Assembly (NCBI GenBank): GCA_022393335.1
Contig: JAJEKB010020261.1
Location: 68,755 to 132,754 of the forward strand
DNA from: Macrotrachela quadricornifera
Taxonomy: Eukaryota > Rotifera > Eurotatoria > Philodinida > Philodinidae
Length of the DNA: 64,000 nucleotides
Reading direction: 5' to 3'
The notes under the pieces were generated by a model, which saw only the letters and a list, made by a program, of their open reading frames with translations, made no database searches and was not told the DNA's origin. How positions within the stretch are numbered: position 1 is the first letter of the stretch; every line of letters begins with the position of its first letter. The position numbers and the translations under genes are program-made. Shown here piece by piece: positions 33,725-45,707 of this stretch.

Positions 33725-36700
33725 ATGATAGGTGCGTCTAGCAGGTGGTCTTCTGGAGGATCTTCAGTCGTGAAGAAAACTGAATACAAGCAACAGGACT
33801 TGAGTACAGTCAAGGACTTGTTCACAAGTAATAAATCTTCCATCTTTCTGAATAACCATTTTATTGAATCCATTCTAGGTCCTCCCACTAATATGAAGGC
33901 ACCTATTATTTTCGGTGTAATCATCGGCGCTTTGGTGGCCGGAATTGCACTAGCAACCGTCCTTACAATCTACCTACAACAGCAGCTAAAACAATGTATT
34001 GAGATTTTCTTGAAAGACGAAACAACATAGTAACTTTGCCGTAGTTGCTTCTGCAATACGATAGGAACTATACGACTTTTACCCTTTGAGGGAGATGAAG
34101 TTATGAAGAAACGTCCATCATTTTGAGCCTCATTCTTTTCACTGAATGAGAGATGCATACATCATTAAATTTTGGAGACGGTTCATGCCCTTGAGTAGGA
34201 ACAAGTTCGTGATATTTTATGTGTAAATACTATGTTACATTTAGGCAAGATTTCTTGATAGATAACTATCTGAATGTTGGGAGCGAGATCAATAGATCGA
34301 TTGACTGAGAATTTATGCGTGTAATTGAAACGCCTTCAATGGTAAATACAGAGTAGTCCCATGATAGAGATCGATTTGGAGAAAAGAGTAAAACAAGTTA
34401 AATGTTCCACCGATTTTCGAAATGCTTATATTCACATCTAGCTACGTCATATCTTGAGCAAAACGAGGGAGAATATGTTTTCGGAACATTTTTAATTACT
34501 TTTATTAGAGATAGATCATTCTATATATCTGATGATTTCGAATAAGGGTGAATCGACAAGCTCTACATCTTAAACACGGTCAAATACTTATATCTTAAGA
34601 ATTTTCAGTTAACTCTTTGGGGACGGAATTATTTTTCAATTGAAAAATGGTTCTTGCGTCAATTGCTTGTATTTTACTTAAAATGATTACACAAAAGCTT
34701 TATGTGATGTATTAAAATAAGAGGGGCAGTGATCATAGCGTCAGTGTATAGAGCAAAAAGGAAAGACAATATCTGAGAAGTATGCATACGACAGGAAGAA
34801 AAAGAAAAAAGCTGTTAGCACAATCCCTGCAGGATTAAAATGTGAAACATGATGTAACTATCATTAACCCTTTGATGGATGACGGTCCAAATATGAACCA
34901 CTTTTTTATTTGTTATTATAGAAATATAATAGAACAGACACAATGACTCCGCTAGAAACGAAAACATCACTGCATGTATATAATATAAAATTAGTTTTTG
35001 AATATGTAACTTTTAGTGTTAATGCTTATGCTCTTCTTCTACAGTTAATTATAAAGATGTGCGCCGCTCATATTTACTTTTGAAAAGAGACAGAAAAGGC
35101 CTGACAAACTTGAAAGTTTGCCTTATACGTTCTATTTAAGTTTGGTTATTTCTCAATTAGTTTGCTCATAGAATAAAATCGAACGTATCGCAGAACAGAA
35201 TTGATTGATTTTTCTAACTTTACAGAAATTTTACATAAAAATAGTTATCTTGATCGCAATAAATAGTCTCATCATACGTAAAGTACGACCTAGCTAATAA
35301 AGCTATTAATATCAACATGAGTTGCCTGTCAAAGGCAGTGATCCGAATGGCAAGTGTACACAGCAGAAGCAAAATGTACAGTACATCTGTTGTTTGTTGT
35401 GTACACTTTGGTTTACACTTTACTAAGAAAAACAAAGTGTGCAGGGTACACTTCGCTTAGAAAAGCAAAGTGTACACACTTTGGAAGTGGTTTTAGTTTT
35501 CCTGACCTCCTCGTGGGCGTTTTTTTTTTTTGCTATTCAGTTTTCAGTTTTTAGAAAATTCTGGTAACTTAAACAGAAAATTTTTTGGAAAATTTTTTAT
35601 TATTTTTGTTCAAGATTAAAAAAAGTTTTTCAGTACACTTTGTACACTTTGTTTCTAAAACCAAAGTGCATGTATACACTTTGTTTTCAGAAGCAAAGTG
35701 TATTTATACATTTTGCTTAAGGGGGGCCCCCCCCCTCAGAAAAATGTTTTTTTCGAAAATAACTCAATATTGAATTTTTAGTTTAGGAAGATGCGCCGAA
35801 ATTTCCTCTTTCAGAATATGTATGGTTTTTCGAAAAATGGCTAGGTTTCAAAAGACTTATCAAAAAAAATTTCTACCCTACTACTCTGTTTTCCTAGAAA
35901 TTTTTATGGTTCTCACGTTTTGAAAAACTGCTTGTTGTTCCATATAACCGCATTGCATATAACATTTTTTTATATCAAGTATGATAGATGGCGTTAGCTT
36001 ATTCGCTTGTTACGCGCTTTCAAAAAGTCCATTGACATATATTGAAAATATACCATGTAAACATGCTTTTCGGGATTTGGCTGTAAAAATCCATTTCTAA
36101 AACTTCTTTTGCGTTTTTCTCAAAATCAATTTTTTCGACCATACCGTTTACGCGGGCAAGGATTTCTCAATAACGACTCAATAAAGAAAGGATAATTTTT
36201 TTTTGTTGAATAGAGGACAGTTAGGGCTAGATCCTCACGTTCTCCGATTTTTGAATTTCTCTTTTGCTGAAATAAAAAACTTAGATATATCATTTTGATG
36301 AGCGCTTTGAATTTGAACATTTTGCGACAAAGTGTTTTTAAAAATCAAACAAAGGGAAATTCGAAAATCAGAGATCGTGAGGATCTGGCCCTGAGGCCAC
36401 TCTACAATTTAAAAACCACCCCGACATGATTAGCTAATATTTTTATATCGAAAACCTTGCCCGCGTGGAGGGTACTTTTGACCAATAAATTGACTGTAAC
36501 TCATTCGTTTCTCAGAGATTTGAGGAGATATTTTAACCACAGTCTCCTCTAGCCAAGACTAACATTCTCTGAAATTTTCGTTGAAATCGGATGAGAAATA
36601 ACAAAGTTCGGTGGTGAGGGGGGGGCCCCCCTTAAGATTTCCATTCGGAACCTTGGTCAAAGGGTTAATTAACAACAATACGTCAGACTCTAGTTGCAAT

Positions 36701-39700
36701 TTTGCGTCTGTAACAGGCGTGACAGACACGTTGATAAAATGTCTGTCATGTCTATGAGGACTAGGATGTGGGATTCAAATTCCTACTCTTATACACCTCC
36801 ATACTCTTTTTAGATCATGTTTTATAAAAGATATCCATGGAATGACCTCCTAGCTTACAGATGATCACAGTTTAATGCGAAACAAACACTTTTCTTGCCG
36901 AAAAATAGGTGATACAATCCGTGTGCCACCGTCCCCAAGCGGTTAAGGTAAGGGGGGAAAAGCAAATTGTGAGTTTTATGATATAAAATGAGTTTAAAGC
37001 TAATTTAAATCAGTTTTTTCCCCCTTGTATATAAGTATGTTTATAATAATAAAAACAAAACTTAATTAAAAAAAAGCCTTATCATGCTCCGCATTCCAAC
37101 ATCCTTTTTTTAAACAAAAGAACTAAATTTATAGAATGATGTCCCATCAAGAAATTTGGAAACCGCAACCACAAACCCATAAATAGAGAAAAAGCAATGA
37201 ACATTTTTTTGGAGAGAATTTTTATGATTTTTCAGCATTCTTATGCAGAAAATGATGAAAATCATCGAAGTTTTTGGTCAAAAATGTGGTATCATGTTAG
37301 AGATCATATTGTTTCTGAAAGAGTAAACGTCTGGCTATCTTTCCATGTACTTATCTCCATTTTAACTTTTTTTGAAGGGTGCAGGGAGACGGAGTTTAAA
37401 GATAATGTCTCGTTCACGAATGCAACTTGCTGAACGAAAAACAAGTGCGGATCGTAAAGAGATCACACAATGACAGGTCTTACGTAGTCAACACCAAACT
37501 GAAAACCTTTCACGCACTACTTATCTTTATTGTCAAATTTTTAAGCTTGTTCGCATACATGCAATTGCTTCATTCGTTTGCCTTTCTCTTCGACCGCAAA
37601 GTTTTGGTCGACGCAACTCAATTTGTTCGTTCTGTTGCTCTCGAGGTAAATTAGTTTATAATATTTGAGACCAGAGAGAAAAGGTGAGCATCGCAATTTC
37701 AATGTTTTTGTTGCTTGCCGATGAGAGACGTATCTACACACAGAAGTAATTCAGTCCCTGTTGTTGAGTGTCATATTTTCGCAGTTCTGTCTATAAATTT
37801 CAATAGTAGATTAAATCGAATAGTTTTGTATCGACGACATCGCCTCGAGAGATAACCAATGATTTCAATACAGTCTGACACGCTCAATCAGTGGAACTCC
37901 CACAACGTTGCCACTTAAAATATAATTTAGTTATTAGGCTCTCTTCTATTTCTTAGTTGCATCCGAGAGTGTGGGTGATCAACAGAATTCTATCAACCCT
38001 GACATCTATACTCTCAAGAACTTGATATTTTAACTAGTAGTACCATCCTGTGAGACAATCTTGATGTATTGTTTTCTTTTCTTTTAGCAACGAGCACAAG
38101 TACAATAACAGTCACAAATACAACAACAGTTACTTCCTGTCCTGTGGCTACATGTAAGTACGAAAATGAATGGCGTTGCGCATCCCGAAGCAGAAGCGCC
38201 GGCTTTTCCACGACTCGTTGCAGATAACTTTATAGACAGGAACAATAAGCTACATGCTAACCAGAAAATCTCGAGCCTATTTGCAAACGATGAACTGATG
38301 TTATCTTTATCTATTCATCGATATGAACCCTCGAAATGAAGAACTCGACAGGTTTCGGAGAAAATAGTGTCAACATGTATTTATCCTAGGCCAAGAATAT
38401 CGATCACCGTTTCCACCTAGATGAAATCAGCTTTTGATGCAAAATCTGCCGATGAGACAATCTGAGAAAAGTTTCTACATGTGGAGTGCTCTCTTTCTCA
38501 CTCATATTTAGGTACGCTTACAATCAACGCCGTATGGAACAAGACGGGTACGACAGTGCAACCGACATTCACCCTTGGAATACCTAGAAGTATTTCGTTC
38601 GATTCAAGTGGCAACATGTATGTTGCGGATCTGACTCTTTGTGCCATATTTAAATACTCGTCATGTGGCACTAGTTATCCTACCGTGTTTGCTGGCATTT
38701 CCAACAACTGTAGTGGTGGACCGTCAAATCTTGATCAACCCGAAGGTGCATTCATTGACAGTCTGGACAATCTGTATGTTGTAAGTCTAACGAAAATGGA
38801 GTAGCGCACCGCGTAGATAGAAATTCCAAACTTCAACAAAAAATACAGAAAAGTTCGTATGAATGAACACGGGTAGACTAACGTACATATGAATGTCTGC
38901 TGCCGAGATTCTTCCTGTAGCAGAATAATTGAAATAAGCAAAAAGAATAGTCTAGCTGGCAACCAATAAGACGAAGAAGACAAAAAAAGAATGAGAAAGA
39001 CGACGAGTGCAACTCTTCTATTTCTACCTACGCTGATAATTACCAAAAAAGTTAAACTAACTTCTATTTAAATATCTGATAATTTCTGATCCAATAAGAG
39101 ATACATAATTAATTGTGTAAAAAAACAATCTTATCAAGAAGCATAGTGTATGGATTGCCAAAGCCTTGAAGATCTGAAAGAATCAGCGAAATTTTGACTT
39201 TTTCGAACTAGAATTTCTATACAATTGCATAATGCTCTAAGACAGATAGAAGTGAGTCGTGTTGAAGTCTTTGCATCCACATGTATTCTATGTCGAATTG
39301 TTTATCATAAATGAAAGAGAAAGATGTGATTGTGTTTGTGTTCTATAGTATTCATGTAGCAACGAAGTCAGCGTCTTCGAATCTAATCGATAGAATGAAC
39401 GAAAAGCTAGCCTAGCTAAATCCTCAATTCAAAGCGAAGGAAATCCTGAGAAATATGAACGTTGGTACAATCATTTTTTCCCAAAAACCCCTTCACAATC
39501 TTGTAAAAGTTATCTTGAAATTCATGAAGGTAGTCCCATATATTACTATCTGTTTTTGGCAAGCACTGTAATACTAGATAAATCATACAAAGCTATTGAA
39601 ACGTCTATGGCCTAAGGGATGTTTCCGTTTAATTTGCGATAGAAGTACAAAAACTATCTTTTGTTTTTCAGCCAGACTATAATAATCGGCGAATTTTAAA

Positions 39701-42693
39701 ATATAGCAGCGGTGGATCTGTCAAAGAAGTGGTCAACAGCACCTCAAGTGGATTAGGCAATGTAAGTATTCTTTAGAATTTCTAGTCTCATAATGAAAAA
39801 GTTCTTCTTCACTAAATATCTTTTCTTTTGTTCATTAAGTTAAAAGTTTTGTACAAATGGAGATGTCCAGTCTATTTATCCTTACAATAGTAGAGAACAG
39901 GTATCAGCTTATCACGTGGATTAATAATTTTTCTCATGTATTCTAAGGATAAAATATGGTAATGTTCGAGTCATTTCAGGGTTATCAATATCTCTCTCTC
40001 ATGTGGTCCAAATAACAAAATATTTTGTTTTTACAACAGAAAAATATGAATGGGTCCTTCGACTAGATTGAACATTCCTAAATATTCTAGTTAACTCCAG
40101 AAAATAACCAGAAGCCTTTAAACATTTTTTCTACAGCAGTATTCGGGAGGCAGTCTGAACATGTTTGCAGCAACTAAATCGATATAATCAAATCTCATAC
40201 ACTTATGGTAAGTTGTAATAGACGACGCTCATATGCGACTCATACTTGTCTGCAGTCACACAGGTGCAAAAGACTTGATAGCTCATTATTTTGTATTTTT
40301 TCTAAACTCAGTGTAATTGTACTATAGGTGAAAAGGTAGAATACCTACTCATTGTCGTCAAAACACATAAATCGGTGTTCACAGTTACTGTAGCGAATTT
40401 TTTGTTAGTTCTACGCTACTATCAAATTTCAATCGAATTCCTTTGAGTTTCTGGATCATCAGGCATCCTAGTGGAGGACCGCGACTTAGAAATTCAATAA
40501 AGCTATATACCCTTACAAATAGAGAAAATGATAAAAGCCTAGGATTCAAACCAATACTTAGGTGTGCGCATCGAAAAACTGTATTTAGTTACTGAGCAAT
40601 CATCATAGCAGTTGAAAGGTTGTCTATCTGGTTTCGACCAATGCTAAACCTGAAATGTAGAAAAGCAATGCTTCTGCTGCTTTTAATTGAATGAGATTTC
40701 AAATTATGGAGATAATAAATACTAGCATGGATCAATGAAGAATTTGAATCTTTTTTCTTTCTTAGCCATCCTACATCTACGTGACAAATGATCCAACAGG
40801 TCCAATTATGTACATAGCTGATCAGATGTATAATCTCATTAGACGCTGCGTCGAGAATACAGGCAGTTGCACTGTGATTGCACAAAGTATGTCAGAAAAG
40901 AATTCACACTCGCGCTCTTTGCGCTCGCCCTTAATGAGTGTTATCATCTTGTGTGAAACAGAACAGCACGGAGATATAAAATTAAATTCTAATCGTATGA
41001 TATGGTCTAATCAGTTGAATCAATATTATTATTATTATTATTATTATGTAATCATAAAAGAGAGAAAATGAGTTGTAGCATTTAACACAAGCAAAATATT
41101 TATTTCTCGAACAAATCTTTTTGCAAGATCATACACAAACAATTGTATATTGCCTGCCTCTGTCGCTATATAATCTTCGAAAAAATACGATTAGCTATAA
41201 TAAAACTATCCATAACTTTCTTTCTCTGTTCTACTTTGAGTAGACGCAGAGTAAGCAAGAATCGCAATATTTATAAGTTGCAGTTGAAGCTTTACTATTT
41301 CTATTGATGAACATCAACTAAGTGTCAGCTAGAAAAATATACGTAAATTTGCTTTTGTAAAAGCTAGTTTATCTGTTTGAGATGCTTTTTAAAATTTTAC
41401 AAAATAAGTATCACCGTTTCGTATTTTCTGTTTCTAGACGGCATCTTTGTTCCCACAGGTGTTTTCCTCGACACTTCCCTTAATGTCTACGTGGCAGAGC
41501 ATGGAAACAATCGTGTGACCAAATGGACTCCAGGCAACACGGCGGCTGGTGCTGTTGTAGCCGGTGGGAATGGATTATCAGAGAACCTCAACTCGTTCAA
41601 GACATCGGGTATCTATGTTGGCTTGCTTGGAGAGATCTACGTGCCTGATTTATGTAAGCTATCCTATAATTCAGTGAAGACTAGAGAAAAATTTACGAAA
41701 TACATAGATAGAAAATAGCAGCTATATATTTCTTACAACCCTCAAATATTTCGCGATTCCAATCCAACTATGATTATTTCATTGCACGAACACCATCGGA
41801 TTAAAGTCAAATAAAACTTTCATGTTAGTCAGATCGAACTGGTTGTTTATCCTATTTTAATCGTTTTCTTATTGATTTCAATGAAATAAAATGAAAATTC
41901 AAAATAGCATATGTTTCGAGATTATAAGGTCAAGATGAAGAGGTCTGGTAGACGATTACCGAAAGAGGGACTCATTTTTTGTCTAACAGGAAGAATGGTG
42001 CACTTTCCACGTAGTTTGTTTTTACTCATAATGATCCTCATTTGAGAGAGCCTTCTTTTCGTATTACTGATGGGAAACTCTTGCTCAATTGCTTATAGTA
42101 CAGGAAAAACTACATTTCGTAAGAAAGAACGAAAATTTCTTCAAAGCCAATCAATGAAAATCCTGTGAAGGTAAAATACGAGACTTTACTGTTGTTCACA
42201 ATCTTCGCAAGTGTTCTAGCAAGGGGAACACAAAGGTCGTTCCTACTATCTCAAAAAATACAGTTGGAAATATTAAACTTCAGAATTCTCGATAGTACTT
42301 GCACAAAGTTTCTGAGCTGATATTCCTTCGAATACTCATAGTGCTACCTGGGAATCTTTTTCAGTCTAGCATTAGTTGTCACGCATGATAATTTCTCATC
42401 TGTAAAGTGTCCAAGTACGGTCAAGTGCTAAACCTGCCTGAGAACGAATCGTATAGGCAGCTACTCTCCTAATATACGCATATTTTTTGGTCGTAGATAA
42501 TCATCGTGTGACACGTTGGCCGGTTGGAGCCACTGCCGGAACACTACTTGTGGGTAGTTCAAACAGTACAGCTGGAAATTCCTCCATTCTTCTAAATGTA
42601 CCTGGTGTTGTTGCCTTCGATACAGCTCACAACATGTACGTGTGTGATGAAAGTAATCACCGCATTCAAAAATTCAATCTCATTAGCTGTTAA
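33725..42693 (+). CDS. Single-pass membrane protein with NHL-repeat propeller
   Basis: Seven exons join in phase: 33725-33995, 38088-38153, 38512-38780, 39672-39761, 40766-40886, 41438-41653 and 42497-42693 (TAA), giving about 409 residues. An N-terminal polar tail of about 57 residues precedes one membrane helix (PIIFGVIIGALVAGIALATV), placing the rest outside or in the lumen. A short Thr-rich stalk (TSTSTITVTNTTTV) follows, then NHL-type beta-propeller repeats: FDSSGNMYVAD, FIDSLDNLYV, FLDTSLNVYVAEHGNNRV, NHRVTRW and FDTAHNMYVCDESNHRI. NHL propellers bind proteins or other ligands; the ligand is unknown. Intron 1 is 4.1 kb and carries nested transposons, while the other introns are 0.33-0.98 kb. 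The Met at 33725 is the first in frame. Confidence 0.87.
34805..36829 (-). mobile_element. Helentron-like element, copy E, interrupted, in intron 1 of the NHL gene
   Basis: Begins AAAGCTGTTAGCACAATCCC-TGC-AGGATT and AATGTGAAACATGAT, ends AGATCATGTTTTATAAAAG, with CACGTTGATAAAATGTCTGT remnants near the far end. Most of its length is a later insertion (34868-36664). Confidence 0.6.
34868..36664. mobile_element. TTAA-flanked element (piggyBac-like ends) inside copy E
   Basis: TTAA at 34864-34867 and 36665-36668 flank ends CCCTTTGATGG and the complement CCCTTTGACCA. A TTAA target duplication with CCC termini is the piggyBac hallmark. No transposase is inside. It contains tandem/inverted units with AAAGTGTACACTTT (35370-35710), a second inverted pair GGGGGGCCCCCCC (35719-35738 and 36617-36635), and a fold-back whose arms include CCTTGCCCGCGT (about 36135-36265 and 36350-36470). 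Confidence 0.7.
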
Positions 42694-42842
42694 CATCGAC
42701 ATGGATGGTCTTAATTATCTCGCTTGTTTACTCTTATCATTTACACCTCAAGAGTCTCTGTTGAATTTTGACTAATATGTGTTTGTACTTGTCTCATTAC
42801 TGATTCTTAATCGTTTGATAGCGGATTTATTTTTTCAGAAAA

Positions 42843-45456
42843 AAATTAAAAGTTTATCAAAGTATGAAATTCTTCGAAGCAAGTAACTACGTGAAGACCC
42901 ATATCACAGTCTTTACACGTATAACGTGAGTCTGCTCTCGTTTTAGTTCGTCTATTATTAGTGTGTGTGCACAAACAAAACATTTTCTTTGAAGATTTTT
43001 TCTTTCAGTTATTTGGTGCCCAAGAGTAGGAAAAGGATTACCAATAAGTCTAGTTGATTTACAACCGTACACAGGTCGTTCAATTGTAGTTTTCGGACTA
43101 TGATAACTTTGTAAAATTTTATGTATAAGTTGTAAACGAAAGTCTACCACTTGAAGTTTTTTTCCGGCTTTCATCGAGTAAAGCAAATATGTGTTGAGAA
43201 CTAATAAAGTAAGCATGTAAAAAAAAATAATTTCCTACACTATTTGACAGATTTTCTTATACATTCAACAGAACGAATTTCCATTTAAACTTCGTCAATT
43301 GTTCCTCTTTTGGAATTATAATCAATTATCGAAATTGGTTTTCAATTATTCTTTCCTGTAAGTCCTATTTGAGGTTAATGAATACTAGATAGCATTGTAA
43401 CTTACCTTTATTCATACCATTCCAGTGTCAGCATATTATCCGTACTTTTATAAATTCGTTGACAACTGCTAATTTTATATTCAAACTGTTACAAGACCAC
43501 ATGCGCCAGTTGACCTAGTATGTAATGTCTCAAGACGTATAGGGTTGGTGAACCAACCCTATCTTAGAATAAATGATGACTTTTACCTACGTAAGGTTGC
43601 ATCAAAGTTATAACTAGTGAACTAGAAATTTCGATATCTGGAAATTTTATTATATCAGTGGTGGTTCCCGTGTAAAAAATGAAGATTGGGATAACCTTAG
43701 TGTGAACATCACATATAAGGTATATTTTGATTTCAAATCTGCTCCTTTTAGATGGAATATATTGTTTGAAACTAAGTTGGCTTTTGTACAGCATTAAACT
43801 TTCATCAGTACACAAATCTTGATAAGAAACTAGAATTTTTCTAAATCTTTCATATAAATGAGTGATTATCAGATGATTGATATTCATTGCCATTGAAGTG
43901 TAGAAATCGTAAGAGTAAATGGAATCTGTCCGTACTCATGATATCTGCAAACATAGGTGTGGCAACCAAACGAACAGTAGGCCAGTAGTCTTCTATTCAA
44001 CTTTTTTTTGTATAAGCCATCTTCTATATATATATAAAGAAGAATGTTTGTCTATTCGTTATGGATTCAGTTCCTATAAAAGATACGATCACAAAACTTT
44101 CCACGATGCTTCTCTAGGTCCCAGAGAAGGTCGACGGGTAGTTAGCTTGATCATCTGGGTGTGGAGAGTGTGAAGAGTATGGATGAAATTACACCCGGGT
44201 AGTGCTGTATTAGCTAACTCTACTAAACTCTCCTCGGTGCCTTTTTGATTCGAGAGGTAGTTTGAAAGAGTGCTATCATCATTAATAGAAGTACGGAGGG
44301 GGGCTTTGAGTGAAGTTTGCATGAATTTTCCCGATATTTAGCGAATTTATTATGATTCTAATTTTAATGATTTCGTATCGATAATTCTTTGATCAAAATG
44401 TGACAACTGAAAGCTTCTAATAGATTATAAGGGAAGCATGTATACGAGTGTTTCCTTGATTCATAACGATTGTATATCCATTTGTTTCCTGTGACTCACA
44501 AAAACAATGTATTTGTTCTTTTTCTTGATTCACAACGATGACGTATTCTATCTATATGAGACATTGCATGTAAGCCACACCCGACTTTTATATAGTTTGC
44601 TCAAATCTATTTAAAGTCAATCCTATCTTGTAGAGCACATTTTTTTAGTCATATATTCTACGCGTTAGCCTTACACGATTTTTCCTGACCGCGGTACAAA
44701 TCCTCTTCTAGACAATTTTTCAATAGGAATTGCCACAATTTCCAGGAGAATAGTAAAGTAATTCTCTTTGATATAAAGTTTGATTCAAGATGTTCTCCCT
44801 AGATGTCATCTTCGAAGTGCTACTCGAAAATATAAAGAAAAAGCTTGTAATTTTAAATTGAGCAAAATCGGGTGTGGTTTATTTGCTATGCCTCATATGC
44901 ACGGCGGAACATGTAGTAATAATAGATGGAAAGGTGTTAGGCACACTCTCTCTACATCTTCTGTCGTTTTTTGGCATGATAAGTTTTCAGCATGAAGGTT
45001 TTCCGAGCGTCGCCAGGTACTACCGCTAGTTAGCATATAAAGTGTAACAAATGTATGCATTTCGGGTTCGGTAGCATCAATTGCTTTTTGGTATCGTTCA
45101 GGTAATTTTTCATGTCACATTGTATATAAATGATATTAATTTGTCTCTTGAAGAATTTTTTGCATCAGGGAATGATCAAACATCAAACGAGAATAGTCTA
45201 CTGGTCTATCTTCATCATTCTTTGGTATAGACGAACTAATACTAGATTCACTTAAGTCAAATGTAAATTTTTTTGGTTTAGATCACTCTTCTTTTCATCT
45301 TCGCTCTTCAAATAATTCTTCTGTATTTTGTTCTTCGTCCTCATGATCTTATTCATTATCAGAGTGCGAAACAGAACCAGTATCTTTTTCATTATCTAAT
45401 TCAAAATCTGTAAAAGTTTTAGTTATATCTGAATCAGCTCTACTGTTATATGCCAT
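42843..45456 (-). pseudogene. piggyBac transposase pseudogene split by a Helitron-like element
   Basis: Read on the minus strand: an acidic N-terminus from ATG at 45456 (stops interspersed), then EPEMHTFVTLYML up to about 45030. After the insertion (44023-45029) come IEDYWP, STDRFHLLLRFLHFNGNEY, the core DESLMLYKSQLSFKQYIP with its catalytic Asp, LICDVHTKV, FYTG, then a stop and SPTLYVLRHYIL, TDNMLTLEW, and finally the Cys-rich C-terminal domain RKCFVCAHT with a frameshift into TCKDCDMGLHVVTCF. Seven or more stops or shifts make it dead. The ends of the original element were not located. Confidence 0.85.
44023..45029 (+). mobile_element. Helitron-like element, copy 1, inserted in the piggyBac pseudogene
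   Basis: Starts TCTATATATATATAAAGAAG and ends in CTAG, as Helitrons do. Its 5' part is shared with 45498 and 48395, and its 3' part (ATGCACGGCGGAACATGTAG) with about 48756. Removing it rejoins the piggyBac frame exactly. No RepHel gene inside, so non-autonomous. The target is T/T, which would fit the Helentron branch better than the A/T of classical Helitrons. Confidence 0.65.
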
Positions 45457-45707
45457 AATAATCAAAAAAAATTTGAAAAATGAATAATGAGTGATTATCT
45501 ATATATATATATATAAAGAAGAAAGTTTGTCTGTCTGTTCGCTTATAACTCAGTCCCGGTAAAAGCCAGCGTCATCAAATTTTCAACAATACTTCCCTAG
45601 TTCCAGAAGAAGGTCATAGGATGGTTTTCGACTTAAAAATTTCATCTGAAAGGAGTGTTTGCCCCTTCGTTTGTTGAATTACTCCAGTAAGTAACTTTGA
45701 ATGTCTA

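Noticed and set aside
33670..34158. Minus-strand frames opposite the first NHL exon
   Set aside because: The plus strand has a membrane helix and phase-matched downstream exons.
44089..44995. Frames inside Helitron-like copy 1
   Set aside because: Not conserved in the other copies and without transposase or captured-gene features.
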